A stretch of DNA of 11,412 nt from an uncultured Fidelibacterota bacterium (GTDB lineage Bacteria > Fidelibacterota > Fidelibacteria > Fidelibacterales > Fidelibacteraceae): the NCBI GenBank assembly GCA_937862595.1, contig CALMFL010000054.1, positions 1-11,412 of the forward strand, given 5' to 3'. The position numbers and the translations under genes are program-made. How positions within the stretch are numbered: the stretch's first letter is position 1; every line of letters starts with the position of its first letter. This document shows positions 5,752 to 11,412 of the stretch, piece after piece. The notes under the pieces are model-generated. The model did not search any database and was not told where the DNA came from. It saw only the letters and a program-made list of their open reading frames with translations.

Positions 5752-5780
5752 TTGACAAAAATAAATTTGCTGATCATTAA
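5752..5780 (+). promoter_or_regulatory. Candidate promoter of the symporter gene
   Basis: A consensus TTGACA (5752-5757) is followed after 17 bp by CATTAA (5775-5780), about 21 bp before the ATG. The -10 is weak (three of six), so an extra activator or a shifted -10 is possible. Confidence 0.45.
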
Positions 5781-5801
5781 AACTTTCCGAAAGGGCCGCA
5801 T

Positions 5802-7409
5802 ATGAACGCGTTCATGCTGATCTCATTTTTATTCTTTACCCTCCTGGTCGCCTTTCTCACCTGGTGGTTCACGCGGCGTCAGGACATGCATTCCCAGAAC
5901 GGCTATTTTCTTGCCGGCAGAAATCTTTCTTTCCCCCTGATCGCGGGATCGCTTTTGTTGACCAACCTTTCCACGGAGCAAATGGTCGGCCTGAACGGCT
6001 CGGCATTTGCGGACGGATTCTCCGTCATGGTTTGGGAGGTCGGCGCCGTGATCGCCTTGCTGGCCATGGCTTTGTTCTTCCTTCCGCGTTTCCTGAAAAG
6101 CGGCGTCACGACGGTTCCGGAATACCTCAATATCCGTTTCGACAGCGGAACGCGCCTGATCGCGAATATCATCTTTCTTTCCGCCTATGCCCTGATACTC
6201 CTGCCCATTATTCTTTATACCGGGGCGTTGGGCCTGATCGGCATCCTGGACCTCCATGCCCTTACCGGAATTCAATCGGACACCACGCTGCTGATCCTGA
6301 TCGTGACGGCGGTGGGGATCATCGGATCCCTTTACGCCCTGACGGGGGGACTGCGCACCGTTGCCGTATCCGACACCCTCAACGGGATCGGTTTGCTGAC
6401 GGGCGGTTTTCTGATCACCTTCTTCGCTTTTAAAATGCTGGGGAACGGCAATTTCATCCAGGGCGTTTCGCGTTTATCGGAACTCGCTCCCGATCACATG
6501 AACTCCATCGGCGGAAGCGGGTCCTCCGTACCCTTTTCCACCGTTTTTTCCGGGGTCATGCTCCTGAACTTTTTTTACTGGACGACCAATCAGCAGATCA
6601 TTCAGCGCACCTTCGGGGCGAAAAGCCTTGCCGAGGGCCAAAAGGGCGTACTGCTCACGGGGGGACTGAAACTTCTCGGGCCGCTGTATCTGGTGCTTCC
6701 CGGCATCATTGCCTTTGCGCTTTTTGCCGGCCGGAACATCAAGGCCGATCACGCCTACGGGATGCTGGTCAACAGCGTGCTTCCCACGCCGCTGGCCGGA
6801 TTCTTTGCCGCCGCGATGCTGGGCGCCATTCTTTCGAGCTTCAACTCTGCGCTGAACAGCACCTGTACGCTTTTCAGCCTGGATATTTACAAAGCCAGGA
6901 TCCGTCCGGACGCAAGCGAAAAGCAGGTGGTAAGGTCCGGCAGGATCGTGGGGATCGTTCTGTCCGTCTTTGCCATGATCGTTGCGCCCCTGCTTGCCGG
7001 CACCGGAAGCATCTACAGCTATCTGCAAAAAATGAACGGGATCTATTTTATCCCGATATTCGCCGTGGTCCTGACCGGAATGCTTACCCGCCGCGTTCCC
7101 GCCCGTGCGGCCAAGGCCGGCCTGATCAGCGGACTGGCGATCATTGCGACCGGCTATTTTATTCCGCCTTTTAACAGGATCGTCGCACAAATGCACGAAT
7201 ACCACTTTTTGGGGCTGGTCTTTGCCTACCTCATCGTGATCATGTTGGTCATGGGGGCTTCCCGGCCGCGTGAAACGGAATTCATTCAGCACGACGTGAA
7301 AGCGGTTGACATGACCCCCTGGAAACTAGCAAAACCCGTCAGCGCCATACTCCTGGCCCTGATCATTCTGATCTTTGTTCTCTTCGCCGATTTTTCGGTG
7401 CTGGGATAA
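5802..7409 (+). CDS. Sodium:solute symporter, SGLT-like (sugar or polyol uptake)
   Basis: This 535-residue inner-membrane protein has about 13-14 hydrophobic helices and belongs to the solute:sodium symporter family. The segments NGYFLAGRNL (33-42), TVPEYLNIRF (104-113) and FYWTTNQQIIQR (258-269) are diagnostic. By alignment from memory with vSGLT, sugar contacts Gln60, Glu79, Asn263, Lys290 and Gln409 match Gln69, Glu88, Asn260, Lys294 and Gln428; Ser91 is Ala and gate Tyr263 is replaced by Gln (NQQ instead of NQY). Ser345 and Ser346 in the AILSSFNSALNS segment match the sodium site, and Asp191 the conserved helix-5 aspartate. It should import a hexose or a polyol such as inositol with Na+. 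AAGGG lies 7 nt before the ATG. It is transcribed alone, between two promoters. Confidence 0.9.
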   Translation: MNAFMLISFLFFTLLVAFLTWWFTRRQDMHSQNGYFLAGRNLSFPLIAGSLLLTNLSTEQMVGLNGSAFADGFSVMVWEVGAVIALLAMALFFLPRFLKSGVTTVPEYLNIRFDSGTRLIANIIFLSAYALILLPIILYTGALGLIGILDLHALTGIQSDTTLLILIVTAVGIIGSLYALTGGLRTVAVSDTLNGIGLLTGGFLITFFAFKMLGNGNFIQGVSRLSELAPDHMNSIGGSGSSVPFSTVFSGVMLLNFFYWTTNQQIIQRTFGAKSLAEGQKGVLLTGGLKLLGPLYLVLPGIIAFALFAGRNIKADHAYGMLVNSVLPTPLAGFFAAAMLGAILSSFNSALNSTCTLFSLDIYKARIRPDASEKQVVRSGRIVGIVLSVFAMIVAPLLAGTGSIYSYLQKMNGIYFIPIFAVVLTGMLTRRVPARAAKAGLISGLAIIATGYFIPPFNRIVAQMHEYHFLGLVFAYLIVIMLVMGASRPRETEFIQHDVKAVDMTPWKLAKPVSAILLALIILIFVLFADFSVLG

Positions 7410-7468
7410 GACCCGCAGAAAGCCGCATTCCGGATTTGCCTGTGATCGTATTTGTATCATTTTATATT

Positions 7469-7496
7469 TTCATGTTCAGTTATTTTTATTTATGTT
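7469..7496 (+). promoter_or_regulatory. AT-rich candidate promoter of the GPF-repeat gene
   Basis: TTCATG (7469-7474) and TATGTT (7491-7496) are 16 bp apart in a long AT-rich stretch about 47 bp before the start. Several overlapping weak alternatives exist, and no terminator for the symporter gene is visible upstream, so read-through from it is also possible. Confidence 0.3.
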
Positions 7497-7542
7497 ATGC
7501 CGAATTTTGCCGTGACCGCTATTAAAAAATTGAGGAGTTAAC

Positions 7543-8826
7543 ATGATCCGCCGGAAGCCGATGGTAATACTCTTATTGACCTGCTGCTGTTTTGTCTTTG
7601 CTCAATCTCCCGGACCTTCTTACTCGCTTGAGATCTCTCCCGATGAAACGATCCTGGAAATCTGCGCCGGCGGCAGCGGTTACGGCCTTCTGACGGCATA
7701 TGCGGTCCCCGGCGAAAAACACTATTTTGTCCGTACCGGCCATGCCCTTTTCGGTCCCTTCGACGAGGTAACCGGCCTGCAATATTCCTTCAACGACTCC
7801 GTGCTGATCTTCGGTGCCCGCACGGACACCAATTGGACGGTTTACGAAGGTGAGAAGCGCTACGGTCCGTTCCGCTCCCTTCAGAAGATACGCTCCGGCA
7901 CAAAGGACAAACGCCTGCTATTCCTCGCCGACGAAAACCTTTATGAACGGGAGAACATTCTGGCGGGGGAATCCTTGTATACGCCCTGTACCGGCTTTGA
8001 ACTTTCACAGGACGGAAGGGATTACGTTTTCGTAGAAGATCTTATTCTCTCCCAGCGCGTTTACAAAAACACGGAACCGGACGATTTCGTCTCTCTTGAC
8101 AGCATCTGCACCCTCCGGATGTTCGGAGGCTATGTCGGCATTCACTATCGCCGTACCCTGTTAGATCAGTTTTTAAAGGATAAGCTGACTTACGGGGCGA
8201 TCGTTTATCATTCCTACGGGGGAAGCGGAGAATTTACCTTCAAGGATGAGCTGAGCGACTGTCTCGTTCCCGGCGACATTGCCTTTTATGAATGGGCCCG
8301 CGGCGATATCCGCTACTACTATTCGTTCAAGGATTCGGCAGGGACCTGGAAACTGTTCAATAAGGATACGGACATGCAGGCGGATCAAAAGGAGATCAAG
8401 GCGCTCTGCGTCCTGCCTTCCGACAAGGTGGTCTATGCCGCAAAACCGTGCCGGCCCGGCGCTCAGAATCTGGATGTGAACGCCTTCTATGTTTTCAGCG
8501 ACAATGCCGCACTCGGCGGCCCCTTCGAAGATGTCCGGCAGATCGTGTGTTCTGAAGGGGGAACGTCGATCGCGGTGGCGGCCAAAGCGCAGGGCGGATG
8601 GAATATCGTCCTTCAGGGCGCGGGGTTCGGACCCTTTGCCAAGGTCGAGGATCTGGCGTATTTCGGTGAAACGGCTCTGGGATTCCGCGCATTATACGAT
8701 CAGGAATGGCGCTCCTTCATTATCACCGCCGCCGGAATCCAGCAAGGCGCTCTTATCCGCGTAAAGGGGAAAGTTACCGGACTTGCGCATCTCAATGGAA
8801 CGCGCCTAAATATTTATACCAAATAA
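7543..8826 (+). CDS. Exported protein with GPF repeats (beta-propeller-like), function unknown
   Basis: The product is 427 residues. A signal peptide (RRKPMVILLLTCCCFVFA) is likely cut after Ala20, giving a periplasmic or secreted protein. The first cysteines (LLLTCCC) do not form a good lipobox. Four copies of a (F/Y/G)GPF motif occur at residues 71, 108, 326 and 363; both pairs are exactly 37 residues apart, and the stretch between them fits about seven more degenerate units (for example near 147 and 218). Each unit alternates hydrophobic and aromatic residues with turns such as DG, NG and GG, as in WD40-like or KWG-type repeat proteins. The start ATG has GAGGAG 5 nt upstream. It is alone in its unit and ends at a strong terminator. 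A binding or surface role is possible, but no active-site motif was seen. Confidence 0.8.
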   Translation: MIRRKPMVILLLTCCCFVFAQSPGPSYSLEISPDETILEICAGGSGYGLLTAYAVPGEKHYFVRTGHALFGPFDEVTGLQYSFNDSVLIFGARTDTNWTVYEGEKRYGPFRSLQKIRSGTKDKRLLFLADENLYERENILAGESLYTPCTGFELSQDGRDYVFVEDLILSQRVYKNTEPDDFVSLDSICTLRMFGGYVGIHYRRTLLDQFLKDKLTYGAIVYHSYGGSGEFTFKDELSDCLVPGDIAFYEWARGDIRYYYSFKDSAGTWKLFNKDTDMQADQKEIKALCVLPSDKVVYAAKPCRPGAQNLDVNAFYVFSDNAALGGPFEDVRQIVCSEGGTSIAVAAKAQGGWNIVLQGAGFGPFAKVEDLAYFGETALGFRALYDQEWRSFIITAAGIQQGALIRVKGKVTGLAHLNGTRLNIYTK

Positions 8827-8832
8827 ATCAAA

Positions 8833-8867
8833 GCGCCCGTCATAAAAACGGGCGCCCGGTTTTCTTT
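8833..8867. terminator. Bidirectional intrinsic terminator between convergent genes
   Basis: GCGCCCGT (8833-8840) pairs with ACGGGCGC (8848-8855) around a 7-nt loop. A T-rich tail (8860-8867) follows in the plus direction, and in the minus direction the stem is followed by TTTGATTTATTT. It serves both the GPF-repeat gene (stop at 8826) and the thioredoxin lipoprotein gene (stop at 8885). Confidence 0.92.
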
Positions 8868-8884
8868 AATGCAATTTCAGATCC

Positions 8885-9337
8885 TTATTCTTTCGGGGAC
8901 ATGACGTATCCCAGTTCTTTCCATTTGTTCAGGATATCCTGCTTGGAGTAATATCCCGTATGGCGAAAGATCTGTTTTCCGTTCTCATCGTAAAACAGTT
9001 GCGTCGGGATGTACTGAATGGCGTTTTGCGCAGCGATCTGCTGGTTTTCCTGTTTTGAGACGTCAATAAGCACCAGCTCAAAGGCATGCGCGTACTCGAC
9101 GGAAAGCTCCGCCAGGATCGGCTCCATGGCGCGGCAGGGCGGGCAGGTCGGCGATTTAAAATCCACCATCCTGGGAAGTTTTACGGCCGCATCCGAGATG
9201 ACGGCGCGGCTGACCTTCTCCGATGCCTCTTCCTTTTTTTCTCCGGAAGAACACGATGCGGACACGGTGACGATTCCCAGAAGCAGGGCAAGGCTGATGA
9301 TCGTCAGGATGCTGCGGTGTTGGGTTCTGAATTTCAT
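8885..9337 (-). CDS. Thioredoxin-fold lipoprotein (CPPC)
   Basis: The product is 150 residues. An N-terminal signal of type II (basic start, hydrophobic 10-25, then VSASC) places the lipidated Cys29 on the outer face of the inner membrane or in the outer membrane. A short charged linker (GEKKEEASEK) leads to a thioredoxin domain (about 45-145) with the redox pair Cys65-Pro-Pro-Cys68 in FKSPTCPPCRAMEP and the cis-proline Pro111 (YIPTQ). CPPC occurs in extracytoplasmic TlpA/ResA-like and thioredoxin-like reductants. The ATG has AAAGGA 6 nt upstream, and this site lies inside the end of the preceding gene; only 3 bp separate the stop and start codons. As last gene of the arsR operon it would provide the extracytoplasmic arm of a thiol relay, exchanging electrons with exported substrates. 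Confidence 0.9.
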   Translation of the reverse strand: MKFRTQHRSILTIISLALLLGIVTVSASCSSGEKKEEASEKVSRAVISDAAVKLPRMVDFKSPTCPPCRAMEPILAELSVEYAHAFELVLIDVSKQENQQIAAQNAIQYIPTQLFYDENGKQIFRHTGYYSKQDILNKWKELGYVMSPKE

Positions 9338-9340
9338 TTT

Positions 9341-9577
9341 TTATCCTTTCTTAATTATTTCCTTCAATTCATTCAAGGGCGGGACGTTCCCGACAAGTTT
9401 GATTTTCCCGTCGATCGCCAGGGCCGGGATCATCATGATCCCGAAGGCGAGAATATCGTCGATCTCCGACACCTTGCCGACCTCGGCAGGGAGACCCAGT
9501 TCCGCCACCGCCCGTTCGGTTTGTTTCATCAGCTGAATGCATTTCGGGCAGCCGGTGCCTAAAACCTGTATGTTCAT
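9341..9577 (-). CDS. Small thioredoxin-like redox-active disulfide protein (CPKC)
   Basis: The product is 78 residues, matching the Thioredoxin_3 / redox-active disulfide protein 2 family of glutaredoxin-sized cytosolic thiol proteins. The redox pair is Cys10-Pro-Lys-Cys13 in MNIQVLGTGCPKC, and the cis-proline motif is MMIPALAIDGK (48-58). No signal peptide is present. Its start overlaps the arsR stop in an ATGA (9574-9577), which implies translational coupling, and GGAGG lies 7 nt upstream inside arsR. In other genomes this family often accompanies ArsR regulators and a membrane permease of the ArsP/DUF318 type; here that permease is absent and a thioredoxin lipoprotein takes its position. 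The partner and substrate are not determined. Confidence 0.92.
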   Translation of the reverse strand: MNIQVLGTGCPKCIQLMKQTERAVAELGLPAEVGKVSEIDDILAFGIMMIPALAIDGKIKLVGNVPPLNELKEIIKKG

Positions 9578-9894
9578 GAACGGTCCTCCGCTCTCTCAGC
9601 TTGAAGCGTTTTCAAATGGTCATCAAGACAGCCGACGATCGAGACAAGGCATACTGCGCGAAGACGATAGTAGACGTTTTTTCCGCGCTTGTCATCTTCG
9701 ATCAGGTGCGCCTGTTTCAGAAGGGAAAGGTGCTTGGATACGGTTGAGAAATCAAGGTGCGACGCTTCGACGAATTCGCAGACGCAGCGTTCGCTCTGCA
9801 TCAGTTCCCGAACCATCCAGAGACGGGTCGGGTGCGCCAGCGCCTTAAAGACCGCCGACATGTCATCCTGCTGTTTTTTTTCAAAAGGTTTCAC
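9574..9894 (-). CDS. ArsR/SmtB-family metalloregulator
   Basis: This 106-residue winged-helix repressor belongs to the ArsR family. FKALAHPTRLWMVREL (16-31) is the family entry helix, and DFSTVSKHLSLLKQAHLI (48-65) is the recognition helix and turn. Cys37-Val-Cys39 in ERCVCEF corresponds to the helix-3 CVC site that binds As(III)/Sb(III) or serves as a thiol switch in related proteins; Cys82 and Cys89 near the C-terminus may add ligands. I chose GTG 9892-9894 because AAAGGA lies 8 nt upstream and the promoter fits; the internal ATG at 9859-9861 (residue 12) is the alternative. It heads a three-gene operon with two thioredoxin-like proteins and no arsenate reductase, Acr3 or permease, so thiol, sulfur or metalloid redox sensing is more likely than classical arsenic efflux. 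Confidence 0.93.
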   Translation of the reverse strand: MKPFEKKQQDDMSAVFKALAHPTRLWMVRELMQSERCVCEFVEASHLDFSTVSKHLSLLKQAHLIEDDKRGKNVYYRLRAVCLVSIVGCLDDHLKTLQAERAEDRS

Positions 9895-9924
9895 CTTGCC
9901 TGTCCTTTCATTTTGTCATTTGGC

Positions 9925-9952
9925 AATATAACCAATAATAAATTCATGTCAA
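9925..9952 (-). promoter_or_regulatory. Strong promoter of the arsR-thioredoxin operon
   Basis: On the minus strand a perfect TTGACA (9947-9952) and TATATT (9925-9930) are 16 bp apart, about 30 bp before the GTG start. TTGG (9920-9923) and CCAA (9932-9935) flank the -10 as a small dyad, and TTTGTCAT (9913-9920) versus ATGTCAAA (9946-9953) form a wider imperfect one. Either could be the ArsR operator. Confidence 0.7.
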
Positions 9953-10062
9953 ACGATTTTTTTCTTCGTCCGGAGCAGAAGGCCGATCGTCTGAATTCTG
10001 GCATAGTTTACAGGGTATAATTATCCTTTGCGCTTACCCGCGGACCGCTTGTGAATAATTCC

Positions 10063-10091
10063 TTGACAACGATTGAAATTCCAGCGAACTT
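10063..10091 (+). promoter_or_regulatory. Candidate promoter of the small anchored protein
   Basis: TTGACA (10063-10068) lies 47 bp before the ATG at 10116, but no good -10 follows at 16-18 bp; the best match (GAACTT, 10086-10091) is poor. A perfect TATAAT at 10016-10021 lacks a recognisable -35. The rest of 9953-10062 holds nothing I can identify. Confidence 0.3.
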
Positions 10092-10115
10092 TACGGGTAA
10101 AACAAGGGAACGACC

Positions 10116-10283
10116 ATGGCACAACCGATACGCCGGTCGCGCTGGATCATCCGGGAGCCGGAAGACGACAAGCGCCTTCATTTCCGTCCCCTGCGTCCCG
10201 TGCGCAGACCTAAACGGAAATTCCTCTGGCACTTTATTGCCTTTTTGATCATTTTGTTCTTATTCTTTTACTTTCTTCACTAG
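10116..10283 (+). CDS. Small basic protein with C-terminal membrane anchor
   Basis: This 55-residue frame starts at ATG 10116 with AGGGA about 7 nt upstream and ends at TAG 10281-10283. The first 37 residues are hydrophilic and strongly basic (QPIRRSRWIIREPEDDKR, then RPLRPVRRPKRK); the last 18 (FLWHFIAFLIILFLFFYF) are a hydrophobic segment ending LH, an arrangement typical of a tail-anchored inner-membrane peptide with its basic part in the cytoplasm. A TTGACA lies 47 bp upstream. The end overlaps the last 24 bp of the convergent MFS gene. It is short and I recognise no family, but ribosome site, composition and topology argue that it is real. It might bind nucleic acid, phospholipid head groups or a membrane complex. 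Confidence 0.6.
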   Translation: MAQPIRRSRWIIREPEDDKRLHFRPLRPVRRPKRKFLWHFIAFLIILFLFFYFLH

Positions 10284-11399
10284 GCTGTCCGGCAAGCGAA
10301 TGAACTGGACAAGAAGCAGGGACATTCCCGCCAGGATCGCCCCGGTCACAAAAGGGATCCGCCAGTTCAGCATCCAGAGCATCCCGCCCAGCGCGGGGAT
10401 TACGACCGCCGCAATATGATTGATGGAAAAACTGACCGCCATCGAGGGAGCGATATCCCGGGGATCCGCCGTTTTCTGGAAAAAGGTATGGATGCCAATC
10501 GTAAAATTAAAGAAAATATGATCCAGAACATACAGCAGCGCTGCGATCGCCTTGAGTTCGAACACGGCATAACCTAAAAATACGAATATCAGGAAAGCAT
10601 ATTCGAGGGTCAGCATTTTCCGCTCGCCGAAGCGGTTGATGGCTTTCCCGATATAAGGGCTCAGGATCCAGGTGATCACGTTGTTCAGAATGAACAGGGC
10701 CGATATTTCCCAGATGGCGAAATGGAACTTTTCCACCAGCATGAAGACGGCGAAGACCACGAATATCTGCCGGCGGGCGCCGCTCAGAAAGCTCAGCGCA
10801 TAAAACAACCAGTATTTTTTTCGCAAAACGATCTTTTTATGCTGTGCCGGCAGGTGTTTGTCGGAGGGGTCCCTGAACAGCGAATAAATGCCGGCGGCAA
10901 CGACCAGAACGCCCAGTGCGGCATACATCGCCGACACGGGCAGCTGTGAAAAGCGAAATATCCCCCAGATCAGCGCGCCGATCACAATGTTCGCGACCGC
11001 GCTGAGACTCCGCCACTTTGCCATCACCAGCGGAGATTCCTGTTTGTTGAAATACTGCAGGATCAGCGACTGGCGCGTGGTGTCAAAATAGTGGAAACCC
11101 AGGGACATAATGAAGGTCGTGAACAGCAGTCCCTGAAAGGAGGGGAAAAGTCCCGTCATAAAAAGTCCCGCACCGAAAAGGATCACCGAGTAGGCGGAGA
11201 GGCGGTGTTCCTTAAAGACCAGCAGGACATAGACGACCAGAAAGGTCAGAAAACCCGGGACTTCCCTGAGGGACTGGATCAGACCCATCTGCAATCCGCT
11301 GATCCCGATCTGATCGACGGCGAAATTGTTCAGGAGCGTCCGCCACGCCTGATGGCCCGCCGTGGTCACGACCACCAGCAGGACCAGATAGCGGTACAT
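10260..11399 (-). CDS. MFS transporter, probably 5'-truncated at the window edge
   Basis: At least 379 residues of a major facilitator superfamily protein with about 11-12 hydrophobic helices. The two six-helix halves are joined by a charged loop at about 175-197 (RDPSDKHLPAQHKK). The loop after helix 8 (GKAINRFGERKML, 251-263) is a motif A-like turn; the equivalent loop in the first half (KEHRLS) is degenerate. The ATG at 11397-11399 has no Shine-Dalgarno site, and the frame stays open to 11412 (residues K-Q-N-P before it), so the true start may lie outside. SLREVPGF (43-50) and FHYFDTTRQS (102-111) carry charged residues inside the membrane region and could contact substrate. The substrate is not readable; a drug or small-metabolite exporter is possible. 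It ends tail-to-tail with the small anchored protein. Confidence 0.85.
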   Translation of the reverse strand: MYRYLVLLVVVTTAGHQAWRTLLNNFAVDQIGISGLQMGLIQSLREVPGFLTFLVVYVLLVFKEHRLSAYSVILFGAGLFMTGLFPSFQGLLFTTFIMSLGFHYFDTTRQSLILQYFNKQESPLVMAKWRSLSAVANIVIGALIWGIFRFSQLPVSAMYAALGVLVVAAGIYSLFRDPSDKHLPAQHKKIVLRKKYWLFYALSFLSGARRQIFVVFAVFMLVEKFHFAIWEISALFILNNVITWILSPYIGKAINRFGERKMLTLEYAFLIFVFLGYAVFELKAIAALLYVLDHIFFNFTIGIHTFFQKTADPRDIAPSMAVSFSINHIAAVVIPALGGMLWMLNWRIPFVTGAILAGMSLLLVQFIRLPDSLVKKVKE

Positions 11400-11412
11400 G
11401 GGATTTTGTTTG

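Noticed and set aside
6474..7292. 272-residue antisense open frame inside the symporter gene
   Set aside because: The composition (many Gly, Asp, His, Gln) is that of a reversed membrane-protein gene, with no start signals.
10016..10021. Perfect TATAAT between the arsR promoter and the small protein gene
   Set aside because: No -35 is found at 16-18 bp on either strand, so it was not called as a promoter by itself.
10051..10248. 65-residue plus-strand frame overlapping the small anchored protein
   Set aside because: No ribosome site precedes it, and the alternative frame from 10116 has a ribosome site and a coherent membrane topology.

Overview
The window reads as a bacterial chromosome fragment of moderate GC with densely packed genes, good Shine-Dalgarno sites and sigma70-like promoters. 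A lipoprotein signal and an exported beta-rich protein suggest a Gram-negative-type cell. The repertoire (PerR-type regulator, thiol peroxidase, thioredoxin-like proteins, lysine 2,3-aminomutase with beta-lysine acetyltransferase) fits an anaerobic or microaerophilic bacterium from a saline or osmotically variable habitat. I cannot assign a phylum from the sequence alone.

Left end (1-1671, all minus strand). A start-bearing membrane-protein fragment runs toward the left edge and is disturbed by an exact 55-bp direct repeat (1-55 = 131-185), most likely an assembly-graph effect. Next, an oxidative-stress pair reads leftward: a GTG-started PerR/Fur-family repressor (1258-1671) with a perfect inverted repeat in its promoter, then a Prx6-type peroxiredoxin (405-1091). 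A perfect 30-bp palindrome sits in the leader between them, and a strong hairpin terminator (348-385) closes the unit.

Middle (1827-5663). A pyrimidine-dimer glycosylase/endonuclease V family gene (minus) diverges from a MarR-ablA-ablB operon (plus). AblA and AblB convert L-lysine to beta-lysine and then N-epsilon-acetyl-beta-lysine, a compatible solute. The MarR gene at the operon head has a 13-bp palindrome over its own presumed transcription start, and a matching half-site recurs in the promoter of the next gene (5175-5663), a one-pass membrane protein with a coiled-coil stretch that ends at a strong terminator.

Right half (5802-11412). A sodium:solute symporter retains most vSGLT sugar-contact residues. 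It is followed by an exported protein with GPF repeats at 37-residue spacing, ending in a bidirectional terminator. Convergent to it is a tightly coupled arsR / small CPKC thioredoxin-like / CPPC thioredoxin lipoprotein operon. A 55-residue basic protein with a C-terminal membrane anchor (10116-10283, plus) overlaps tail-to-tail with an MFS transporter (minus) that reaches the right edge.

No tRNA, rRNA, CRISPR array, insertion sequence or phage gene was seen. The most unusual items are the transporterless ArsR/thioredoxin relay operon, the MarR-controlled osmolyte operon with its shared half-site, the 30-bp palindrome in the peroxiredoxin leader, the GPF-repeat protein and the small anchored protein.
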